This document shows, in pieces, positions 1-7,700 of a DNA stretch of 10,036 nucleotides (position 1 is its first letter; every line of letters begins with the position of its first letter). The notes below the pieces were generated by a model. It did not search any database. It saw only the letters and a program-made list of their open reading frames with translations, and was not told the DNA's origin. The position numbers and the translations under genes were made by a program. The DNA is taken from NCBI GenBank assembly GCA_048635425.1, contig JAIVYN010000142.1:1-10036 (forward strand), written 5' to 3'. The stretch is from NIOZ-UU13 sp048635425 (lineage in GTDB: Bacteria > Planctomycetota > Phycisphaerae > Sedimentisphaerales > Anaerobacaceae).

Positions 1-284
1 GGGCATTCACGGAGAGCGACTCTGATGTCCTCCGCAATTTTACTCCTGTTCAGACTGATCCTGTTAATGCCCCAAATTCTTGGAGCTATAATTTTGAGAA
101 TATTATGTCTTATCGTGAAAATGTCGGATACGGTGTCGATAAAGTCGGGACCATGTTAACAATCAAACAACTGGACAAAGACCGCTCTGATCTGGAAATG
201 AAAGAAGTCCAGAAAACTGCCGACTTTATCAAACCCAAACCCAAGAAAAAGAAAAAGAAGAAAAAAAAGTTTGGAATTTTTTAA
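1..284 (+). CDS. C-terminal fragment of an unrecognised protein with a poly-lysine tail
   Basis: An open frame runs from the window edge (first full codon at base 3) to TAA at 282-284, giving 93 residues with no start in view. I do not recognise the family. The visible part is polar, with an Asn/Tyr-rich stretch (NSWSYNFENIMSYRENVGYG), a short charged segment (KQLDKDRSDLEMKEVQK) and the tail KPKP followed by nine consecutive lysines and FGIF. The tail is encoded by mixed AAG/AAA codons. No membrane helix or cysteine motif is seen in this part. The next gene starts 24 bases downstream on the same strand, so co-transcription is likely. Because a PAAR gene lies downstream, a spike component or secreted substrate such as a VgrG-like protein or an effector is possible, but nothing in the residues proves it. 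The reading frame is secure; the function is unknown. Confidence 0.75.
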   Translation, partial: AFTESDSDVLRNFTPVQTDPVNAPNSWSYNFENIMSYRENVGYGVDKVGTMLTIKQLDKDRSDLEMKEVQKTADFIKPKPKKKKKKKKKFGIF

Positions 285-308
285 AATAATATATAAAGGA
301 ATAGTGCA

Positions 309-1187
309 GTGAAAATTTGTTTACAAATCACTGTCCTTGTAGTGATTTGCATGTTGGTTAGCTGTGAAAAAAAACCGAACGATGCAGGTAATAACCTTAA
401 TAATGAGGCGACAAAAATGACTGATTTAATTACACTGGAAAAGATGCTCGCAGAGGGGCAAACCGAGGCTGTTGAAATTGCGGAAGAAATAGGTGAACAA
501 GCCTGGCCGGCAATTCTTAAGGCCGCAAAAATGGAGAACTACGAGAGTAGACAGTTAGCCATGTATTGCGCCGGATCACTTGAAGGTCCGCAAGCCGGTG
601 AGATTTTGGCTTTAGGATTGTCCGACGATGATGTTAACGTCCGATCAGCGGCAGCGAGTCAATTGATGGACGATCCTCCTGAAAACATCAAAACAGCCTT
701 GTTGCATACGTTATCCCAGAAAACCGAACGCTCTCATCAAATTCCTGAGATGCTGGCCCTGGGTGCGGGATTTTTACCCGGGGACGATACTGTTGAGGTA
801 TTGAAAGGCTTACTTCCAGAAGGAGATGATTTGGCAGAAAACGCCAAAATGGCCCTTGCCAAATTAGGGGATCAAGAATTTAAAAATAATATCATAGGTG
901 AACTATCCGACAATAACCCTCTAACGAGATACAATGCGGTGAAAAAACTGGAATATATTGATGATCCCAGCACCTTTCATCATGTAGTCAAAATTCTTGG
1001 TGATCGTGCCGAAGCGGTGAATGTGGGCACTTCATATCGGAGTAGATATCGCCGTGTATGTGATCAAGCCGTTGATAGTGCTATATACCTACTTGAATTG
1101 GAGCCCCCGTTTGAAATAAATGTAACCAAAATATACTCTGATTCTGAAATACTACAGCTACGTGAAATGGTCCAAAAAAAGAAATGA
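309..1187 (+). CDS. HEAT-repeat lipoprotein
   Basis: The protein has 292 residues and starts at GTG 309, with AAGGA at 296-300 placed 8 bases upstream. The N-terminus is a lipoprotein signal: basic start MK, hydrophobic core ITVLVVICM, and lipobox LVSC with the lipidated cysteine at residue 19. It is therefore predicted to be anchored to a membrane and face the periplasm. The rest is helical with HEAT/armadillo-like units. The clearest are residues 105-119 (SDDDVNVRSAAASQL), the classic pattern with Asp before the second helix and VR near its start, and residues 199-217 (LSDNNPLTRYNAVKKLEYI). Such solenoids are scaffolds for protein binding, and no catalytic residues are seen. It is 24 bases downstream of the partial gene, probably in the same operon, and 196 bases upstream of the PAAR gene. 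Partner and exact role are unknown. It could be an assembly factor or an envelope anchor for the secretion apparatus, but that is a guess from position. Confidence 0.8.
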   Translation: MKICLQITVLVVICMLVSCEKKPNDAGNNLNNEATKMTDLITLEKMLAEGQTEAVEIAEEIGEQAWPAILKAAKMENYESRQLAMYCAGSLEGPQAGEILALGLSDDDVNVRSAAASQLMDDPPENIKTALLHTLSQKTERSHQIPEMLALGAGFLPGDDTVEVLKGLLPEGDDLAENAKMALAKLGDQEFKNNIIGELSDNNPLTRYNAVKKLEYIDDPSTFHHVVKILGDRAEAVNVGTSYRSRYRRVCDQAVDSAIYLLELEPPFEINVTKIYSDSEILQLREMVQKKK

Positions 1188-1311
1188 TAAACTAATATAT
1201 TCCCTTGGTATCGAGCAATTAGTGAAAATCGACCAACTTCGCAAGCATAGAACGCCTGTTTTAGAAAACTGAATGTAGCCTATTATCTGATTAAGTAACT
1301 GAGAGTTGCCA

Positions 1312-1371
1312 ATGCCGCCAGCAGCAAGAATTACTGATATGCACACGTGTCCGCTGCCATGCGTAGGTTGA
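1312..1371 (+). pseudogene. Remnant of a PAAR protein: 19-codon N-terminal fragment
   Basis: ATG 1312 opens a 19-codon frame reading MPPAARITDMHTCPLPCVG, then TGA at 1369-1371. MPPAAR-(I/V)TDMH-x-CP is the typical first line of stand-alone PAAR proteins, including the metal-ligand His and Cys, so chance resemblance is unlikely. The frame is the same as that of the full PAAR gene starting at 1384, but two in-frame stops (TGA 1369, TAG 1378) separate them. An in-frame TGA at 1300-1302 blocks extension upstream. I read it as the leftover start of an older PAAR gene whose body was deleted or replaced by the GC-rich copy downstream. Alternatives are a leader peptide whose stop overlaps the Shine-Dalgarno of the next gene (AGGAG at 1371-1375) and so couples translation, or a sequencing error in a longer protein with two PAAR-like starts. 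Confidence 0.6.
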
Positions 1372-1383
1372 GGAGATTAGATT

Positions 1384-1881
1384 ATGCCGACAGGACCAGC
1401 CGCTCGAGTAGGTGATTCGGTTTCGCATCCGCTACCGCCCGTGCTCGGCCCCGGGCCGGGCAGCACCGACGTGCTGATCGGTAACATGCCCGCCTGGCGA
1501 GGCGTGGGCGGGGCCGCTGCGGCCGCCATCCTGGAAGCCAAGGAGGCCTCCAAGAAGTTGATCGAGGAGGCCGAAGAAACCACCGCAAAAGCAACCTCAG
1601 CCGATAAAGCAGCAGCCGAGACCGCCGAGGAGACCCTCAAGGCGGCCGAGGCCGCCGCCATGGGTTCCATGATCGCCGGCGCCGCCGGAGCGGCGGACAT
1701 GCACGCCTGCACCACCGTGCTGCCAATACCACCACACGGCACCGGCGTCGTCGTCGATGGCTCCCAGACCGTCCTCATCAACGGCCTGCCGGCCTGCCGT
1801 CAGGGTGATACCATCGTCGAGCCCATTGGCCCGCCCAACAAGATATCCATGGGCGAGACCACCGTCATCATAGGCGGATAA
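1384..1881 (+). CDS. PAAR-domain spike-tip protein with helical insertion
   Basis: The protein has 165 residues and starts at ATG 1384, with AGGAG at 1371-1375, 8 bases upstream. PAAR proteins form the sharp cone on the VgrG trimer of T6SS and related contractile machines, with a metal bound near the tip. The N-terminal part has PAARVGDSVSHP (residues 5-16), then a Gly/Pro-rich loop and TDVLIGNMPAWR. The C-terminal part has ADMHACTT (H107, C109), VLINGLPACRQGD (C138) and an ending SMGETTVIIGG typical of the fold. H15, H107, C109 and C138 are plausible metal ligands. Between the halves, about residues 42-104, lies an Ala/Glu/Lys-rich segment predicted to be helical, including an AAAAAILEAKEA stretch. 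Three hand-counted 60-base lines inside the gene are about 72 % GC with strong G/C third positions, unlike the neighbours, which suggests recent transfer. No C-terminal toxin domain is present, so it is a tip or adaptor rather than an effector by itself. Confidence 0.88.
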   Translation: MPTGPAARVGDSVSHPLPPVLGPGPGSTDVLIGNMPAWRGVGGAAAAAILEAKEASKKLIEEAEETTAKATSADKAAAETAEETLKAAEAAAMGSMIAGAAGAADMHACTTVLPIPPHGTGVVVDGSQTVLINGLPACRQGDTIVEPIGPPNKISMGETTVIIGG

Positions 1882-2002
1882 TACAGGGCGAAGCAGCGGC
1901 CTGTGCAGCCGCCGCGGAGGAATCTTTCGATATGGATTGTCTTTTGCTTCTTACCCTCTAAATGCGACCTCCAAAAACCACTCTTGCAGTATCGAATTCC
2001 AC

Positions 2003-2030
2003 TTGACAGCAGGATATTAGTCGGTAAAAT
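2003..2030 (+). promoter_or_regulatory. Sigma70-like promoter upstream of the pseudokinase gene
   Basis: The spacer 1882-2120 carries TTGACA at 2003-2008, a perfect -35 consensus, and TAAAAT at 2025-2030, a near-consensus -10, separated by 16 bases. Transcription would start near 2037 and leave about 85 bases of 5' leader before the start at 2121. The site would drive the block 2121-9898 separately from the PAAR gene. Apart from this and a short G/C-rich inverted repeat at 1896-1912 (5-base arms, no T run), I see nothing in the spacer. The sigma70 consensus is established mainly for proteobacteria, so its use here is an inference. Confidence 0.5.
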
Positions 2031-2120
2031 TAGACTCGAACACCCTTAAAAAGGTACTTGCAGCCATGTGGGTGCGTGGGTTATTATGTAAAAAAATAGA
2101 ATTGATTTTATTAAGACGAG

Positions 2121-4091
2121 TTGCCTGTGTCATCTTCTAACCCAAACAGTGGTCTTACAGCGCTGCCCGCCGGTTATGTTGCTATACCCATTGCCGAGGA
2201 CCAGAAAGCTGCGGCCCTAAAGATTTGCGTCCTGGTAAGGCCAAAGCCTGACCCTGTAGGTGGTCATCTTGTCGTGCTTCGTGATACGATCGACGCTAAA
2301 GTATTTTTAGGATGCATCGTTGACGCTTCCAGCCAGGTATTGGAGTGGCTCGAATTATGGATTCAGAATACCGAAACCCTCATTAACACAGCATCGGCGT
2401 CCTACCAATCGCTTTCAAACGCCATGCTGGATAATCGGTGGCGTCAACAATCTCAGGCGTTTGAACATCTCGAAGGAGCCGCAATAGTAAAAACCGGCTG
2501 GGAGTCTGAACACCCGCTGCCGACATTTCTGGATATTTCTGCACGTTCGCCGGTCCATCCGATGGACACCAATTCTGGGACACCCTGGAAGCTGTGCGTG
2601 GATGAAGGCCTGCTCCAGCAAAAGAATTTACCAGGCTATGCCGGTTCGTTGCATCGTTACTTGTATGTACCAGCATTAGGCGAAGAGTCACAACTCGCGC
2701 CCGTTACGCCAGGAGCAACAACGAACGCTTCCACAAAACCACTGTCCGAGATTTGTGGTGACTCCGCTCATATCATCTCGTTGAATCCGGGAGCTGGCTT
2801 GATGCTGGTAAAAAAGCACCACCCAATTGGATTGGAAGCTTTTGCCGATATTCTCAGTGGCGCTGCGTGGGACGGATTAAAACATGGAAGGTCCGTTCTC
2901 GATCTCGGTGAGCAGCTTAACGCATTGAGGAAGGATGAAGCCGTTTTGACTGCCGATGGCCGACTTTTCCTGGAAGCCCACGGTCAATGCGGCCGACTGG
3001 TTGAAACATTCCACTTGAAGCTTCGATTAATTGCCGATATTGTATCGTCAGTACATTCTATGATCTATCATCTTCAACGGCCGCTTCTCAATATTTGTCC
3101 AGACAACTGGCAAGTTAAGCTTGGAGAACCAGGACGTGGATTGCCTTTTTTATGGACGGCCAGGGCAGTGCTCAGCGACCCGGGTGATGCGATTCCCTTG
3201 GCAATAGAAAGTAGCGACCTACAATACTATTTGCCCGCACTTGAAAGTGGAACGTCGATCTATCGTCCCTTGGTTACCTCTCTACCGACAAAAGGACAGG
3301 CATCTGTTCGCATACGCCAGGTCTTACCAGACACCAGTGATACAACGGCTATTGAGGGTACGTTTACCACCCAGGAACGCATCGACATGGCGAGAAACGA
3401 TCTCGTCGGGTTTCGACTTAATCTTGCTTGTGGCCAGGTCAATCTTTACGCTCATCTCGAAGCAGATTCAGCAATGGCGCCTGGTGAATGGCGATTTCGA
3501 ACAGTAGCTCAGAATAAGGATGATACCGAGGTCTCGGATTTGAGAGCCGCCGAAGGAGTACCGATACCTGATGTTCCGTTTGAGATTATACCACTTTTGA
3601 GCAGCCCCTGTGACCTATACTCCTTGGCTGTTATAGCTGTAAGAATTCTCCTTGTTGATACTACCAACAGTCTGCCTGTGGTCCTTGATGAAACATTAAG
3701 TCTACCACGCCAAATTGGAGTTGATTATGATGAATCTACAAGCTTAGAGATGCGTATAAGTGATGTATTCAACAAGGATGAACGATGGCTTGAGTCGCTC
3801 GGGCCCCACCATTTAACCTTCGATAAGATAACATCTGACGAGGCTTTTAGTCTCATCCCTTCTGAACTGTGGTGGACAACACTGGCCATAATCTTGCGGA
3901 TGTTCCCTGGATTAGGCCCCGACACCGAGTGTAAGGATTACGGCGATGCTCAACAAGGAGGTCTTCACAAGGTTTTTGAACGAACGCTCACTGATTTGGA
4001 CAACCTGATATTAAGAACCCGTAGCCTGATCGTCGCAGACTGGAAATCTAATCAGGAAATCTCCGGTGTGATCCAAAGGTACCTCACATAG
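2121..4091 (+). CDS. Putative divergent pseudokinase with an inserted domain
   Basis: The protein has 656 residues. The start is TTG 2121 or GTG 2127; an in-frame TAA at 2112-2114 excludes anything earlier, no ATG is available, and the Shine-Dalgarno is weak (GACGAG 2115-2120, better spaced for GTG 2127). No signal peptide or membrane helix is seen, so it is probably cytoplasmic. I do not recognise a named family, but two landmarks resemble a protein-kinase C-lobe. Residues 301-319 form an alphaE-like helix followed by LLNICPDNWQV (322-332), which fits HRDxKxxN spacing with Asp replaced by N324, Lys by C326 and Asn kept as N329. SPCDLYSLAVIAVRIL, with D498, fits the alphaF motif DxxSLG. About 160 residues lie between them, far more than in ordinary kinases, and look beta-rich, so an extra domain seems inserted there. 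Residues 1-300 are unassigned. It would be inactive as a kinase. The next gene follows after 96 bases. The coding call is firm; the fold assignment is tentative. Confidence 0.72.
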   Translation: MPVSSSNPNSGLTALPAGYVAIPIAEDQKAAALKICVLVRPKPDPVGGHLVVLRDTIDAKVFLGCIVDASSQVLEWLELWIQNTETLINTASASYQSLSNAMLDNRWRQQSQAFEHLEGAAIVKTGWESEHPLPTFLDISARSPVHPMDTNSGTPWKLCVDEGLLQQKNLPGYAGSLHRYLYVPALGEESQLAPVTPGATTNASTKPLSEICGDSAHIISLNPGAGLMLVKKHHPIGLEAFADILSGAAWDGLKHGRSVLDLGEQLNALRKDEAVLTADGRLFLEAHGQCGRLVETFHLKLRLIADIVSSVHSMIYHLQRPLLNICPDNWQVKLGEPGRGLPFLWTARAVLSDPGDAIPLAIESSDLQYYLPALESGTSIYRPLVTSLPTKGQASVRIRQVLPDTSDTTAIEGTFTTQERIDMARNDLVGFRLNLACGQVNLYAHLEADSAMAPGEWRFRTVAQNKDDTEVSDLRAAEGVPIPDVPFEIIPLLSSPCDLYSLAVIAVRILLVDTTNSLPVVLDETLSLPRQIGVDYDESTSLEMRISDVFNKDERWLESLGPHHLTFDKITSDEAFSLIPSELWWTTLAIILRMFPGLGPDTECKDYGDAQQGGLHKVFERTLTDLDNLILRTRSLIVADWKSNQEISGVIQRYLT

Positions 4092-4187
4092 ATAAGCATT
4101 CACAGCGGGAGATACATAACCTAAGTAGTGCTGTCGAGCTAAGGAAATGTTGGACAAATTGTTGTAAAAAATGATAAGGAGCTTACT

Positions 4188-4691
4188 ATGAAAACAGGAT
4201 TATTGAAAGGTCAAGTGTGTGGATTGCTTTTGGCTGGCCTGCTGGCGGGAGGATGCTCTCGGCAAGTTGTTAACGTAATAGCAGCCGATGACATTTGTAA
4301 AAAATCCGTAGAGGTTCATTTAGTGGGAGTCAACAGGTTCGAGAAGGATACTTGGGAAACGATGTCAATGACCGAATACTGGACACCTCCCGAAAACGAA
4401 CTGAGAAAAAGCGCTAAAGCCTATACATATGTGATTAAATTCGGACAAGGGCCCTGTGAAATAGCACTCGCCAAAAAAGATCCCATTCAGGGTATTTGGA
4501 AAAGCAGGAAAGCTGAGTACTTGTTTGTTTTGGCGGACCTGCGCGGCATATTTTCCGACCTTCCTGGTAACGCCGATGCAAGGCGTCTGATGTTGCCTGC
4601 TGTAGGTTCAGAAGATTGGGGATTGCGTCCAACAACAATCAATATCAGGATTGAAGGCGGAAATATTGTTCCTTTGACCATTCCGAAATAA
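4188..4691 (+). CDS. Small lipoprotein, possibly TssJ-like
   Basis: The protein has 167 residues and starts at ATG 4188, with AAGGAG at 4176-4181, 6 bases upstream. The N-terminus is a lipoprotein signal: LLKGQVCGLLLAGLLAGGC, with lipidation expected at C23 and Ser at +2, which would favour the outer membrane under the usual rule. The mature part looks like a small beta sandwich, including VEVHLVGVNRF (41-51), a YTYVIKFG strand near 79-86, AEYLFVLADLRG (109-120) and a final strand TINIRIEGGNIVPL. Size, lipidation and the 'Trp-Lys ... Tyr-x-x-V-x-Ala-Asp' segment recall TssJ, the outer-membrane lipoprotein that docks the T6SS membrane complex, but TssJ is too variable to claim by eye. A TagQ-like partner for the FGE-like domain encoded next door is another option. 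It sits 96 bases after the pseudokinase gene and 50 bases before the giant fusion gene, so it is very likely co-transcribed with both. Confidence 0.8.
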   Translation: MKTGLLKGQVCGLLLAGLLAGGCSRQVVNVIAADDICKKSVEVHLVGVNRFEKDTWETMSMTEYWTPPENELRKSAKAYTYVIKFGQGPCEIALAKKDPIQGIWKSRKAEYLFVLADLRGIFSDLPGNADARRLMLPAVGSEDWGLRPTTINIRIEGGNIVPLTIPK

Positions 4692-4741
4692 AAAGGTGGT
4701 TAGAATTTGGTCCCATTTCGGTTTAGAAAGGTAAGGGATGA

Positions 4742-7700
4742 ATGACAAGCTTTGGCCGCTATGAGACCGTTCGTGAGCTTCACCACAGTGGATTTACTGT
4801 AGTTTATAGTGGGCGGGCTGCTGCCGATCCTGCAGAAAAATTTGTCATTAAGGTTTTTCAGCCATCCACTTTTCTGCTGGAAGCAGAGCAAGTAAAAACC
4901 GAATCTGAACTGTTTCTCAGCAGTGCCCATGTTCAGCAAAAAACTGCCGCCAGTGGTGCTCAATATTGGGCACCCATTTATGAGTGCGGCTCAATCCCTG
5001 ATGGAGCATTTTACGTCACAGATAAATACGACCATTCGCTTCAACAACTCATTGATGTTCGTGTCGCTCTTACCTCACAGGCCCTTTGTGAGATTGTCGA
5101 GTCGGTCGCCAGGGGCTTGGTTGAGTTAAAACAAGCATGCGGGCGGCCACACGGGAATCTCAAAGCTACTAATATTCTCATTGCCGGCGAGGGAGATATT
5201 TCGCAGGCTAAAATAGCATTGTCTGATCCGTTGCCGGATGAACACATCGATACATCAGTACACTGGGACAGCGATCTGGGGGACATAGCGGAGTTCATTT
5301 ATCAGCTTGTGATGCACCGACCATCGCCTGCCGTGGACGGCTGGCAAGTGCCTGACTCAAAAGAGTGGGCCAAACTGGGAAAACTGGCAAAGGATTGGAG
5401 AAACCTGTGCAACCGATTGCTAAACGCCTCCCTGAAGCCGGGTATGGTGACTATTGAGACGCTCATTGAAGAGCTGGCTCGATTAAAAAAAATAAAACCG
5501 GTCTTTTCACGTCGTCGCTTGCTTATCGCTGCAGGCCTTATAGTCATTGCCTGCGCCGCTATGTTGATCTTAATACCAGGCATTCTCAACTTCATAATTC
5601 CTCCCGAGCCCCCGTCGATAAGAGATTGGAATCAGTTATTAACAGAGTATGAGAGCTGGATCGGAAATCTGAGAAATGACTTAGGAGGCTCTACAAGCAA
5701 TCAACGAGAAAAGCAATGGAAGAACAATCCACACCTGGGGATCATAGTGGGGAAAATCAAAAAAGAAGCATCATATCCCTATTCCGTAATAGTTAAAAAC
5801 GATTTGTTGGTAAGGGATGTGAACAACATAGAGACAGTAGCAAAGCTTAAAAAATTAGGAATTGGTAAGCCCAGTACCGACGCCGCACTTATAGCAATTG
5901 AAATTATCAAATACTTCTTTGACCCAAAGTCCGACCCAAACTCGTACAGATTCTATAACGACCCCAACTCGCCAGTGGACAGAAAAGAGTATCAGAAATG
6001 GTCTTTGCTGGTGGAGATATATGATGCTGCAAATAGTTTCGAAGAACGCGGCTGGCAAAGGTCTGGCACATATCTCCGAAATTTGGTCGATGATGTAAAA
6101 CCCGACCCAAACGTTGTTGCTGAAAAGGTAGACAAAATCCTCGAGCTTCAGCCCAGCCTGGATGACATCAAGTCTCGATGGGCAAAGATCGAAAACAATG
6201 AAACAACCATCGCGAATTCAGGTGACCTGCTCTTTTCTCGATTTCGTGATTACATTAACCAGGAACCAGCTTTGGGTCTCGGCGAGGCCGGCGAAGCGGA
6301 CGTTAACGACGTCTGCAAAAAACTACATAATGAACTGGGGAAAATAGAGCAGTTGAGCAGTGCTCTTGCCAAATCTATTGAAGATAATTGGCAAAAACTC
6401 GAAGAAAACCAGAACATTATCAAAAGCACCGGCAACCCGGCTCTTGCCAAATTTCCCGACTACATCCAATCAAAACTTGCTTCTGCCGATCTGGATATCC
6501 TCGGTAGCGAGCTTGAGCAGATAAGCAGCCTGGCTGATAAAATTGCCAAATTTGTTGAAGATAATTGGCAAAAACTCGAAGAAAATCAGAAAACTGTCGA
6601 AAACACTGGTGACCCAATTCTTGCCAAATTTCCCGGCTATATCCAATCGAAACTTGCTTCTACCGATATGGATATCCTCGGTAGCGAACTTGAACAAATA
6701 AGCCAATTAGTCGATAATCTTGCTAAATCTACTGAAAATATTTGGCAAAAGGCTGATAAAGAGGCTTTTCTAAATGACCATGGAAATGACTCTGAAGAAA
6801 CCCTAACGGACAAAACTTTTACCGAAAGGCTTGTTGTAATTAAGGACTATTTTTACCTGGTTCCTGATCCGCGTGGTGTGCTCGTTGAATTAGTCAATCG
6901 GACCAAGAATAATATTAAAGAAGCAAAAGGCTACAATCCCCAACCTGCTGACGAATGTGCAAAGAATCTGGAACAAGTGCAGCCGGATATTGAAGCAATG
7001 CGAAAATTCAGAGGCATAAAAAAAGAACAAGATGAGATTAACAAGAAGATTAATGACCTCCAGCCTGTCATTGAGAAAATCAACGAAATAGCAATCTCTT
7101 TGATAGAAACACCAGAAGAATGGGTCCGGAGGATAAGTGAAGACTCACGGATCGCCTCGTCTGAAGCATTAAATGATAAGTGGATTGAGCTACGAGACAA
7201 AGTGATCGAGGGACCTGAAGCAGAAAAAATTGATGAGGACAAAGGATTATACCAAAAACTCCGGAAAAGGTTGAAAGATACAAAAGAAAACCTTGTCAAA
7301 TTAGATGGAGAATTACTAAGAGGATTGCCTTTGCAAATTGATGCTAAACTGGAAGAAAAGGGTTGGAACAGACGACTCAAAGAAGTTTATGATGAAGAAA
7401 GAAAGAAAACGATAGAAAGTATTTTAGAAAAAGTGCCGTTGCATAACGAGGTTCCGGATATAAGTGACCCATTGCTTGAGGAGTTTCGCCAAAACAAATT
7501 CTCTGAATTTGAAAAGCGGAGGAATGATTTCGGTGGAATCCTGGAAGCGTTTAATAATATCGAGGACGGTCTCGACGGTTGCTATCTCCTTAGTGACGAG
7601 CTGCCGGAAATTGATGGAAACATTCGGTCATTGTGGGAGAAATGGCGAAACACCGTCACTATTAGAGAAGCGAAAATTAGCGAGGTACTTGCAACCCTGA

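Noticed and set aside
1258..1286. TATTAT at 1281-1286 as a possible -10 box for the PAAR gene
   Set aside because: No acceptable -35 element lies 16-18 bases upstream, and such hexamers are common in A/T-rich spacers.
1377..1781. Long reverse-strand open frame of about 134 codons opposite the PAAR gene
   Set aside because: It is the antisense shadow of a GC-rich gene in which stop codons are rare; the forward frame has recognisable PAAR motifs and a Shine-Dalgarno.
1915..1961. Strong Shine-Dalgarno-like GGAGG (1915-1919) followed by ATG at 1932
   Set aside because: The frame is only nine codons (MDCLLLLTL) and the spacing of 12 bases is long; nothing else supports a gene.
4738..4764. ATG at 4738, four bases before the chosen start of the fusion gene, with better spacing from AAAGG
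   Set aside because: It is out of frame with the large gene and stops after eight codons; it may slightly affect initiation but is not a gene.
6931..7380. Reverse-strand open frame of about 149 codons inside the giant gene
   Set aside because: Its Ser/Phe/Leu-rich product is the expected antisense of Glu/Lys-rich coding sequence and it has no domain of its own.
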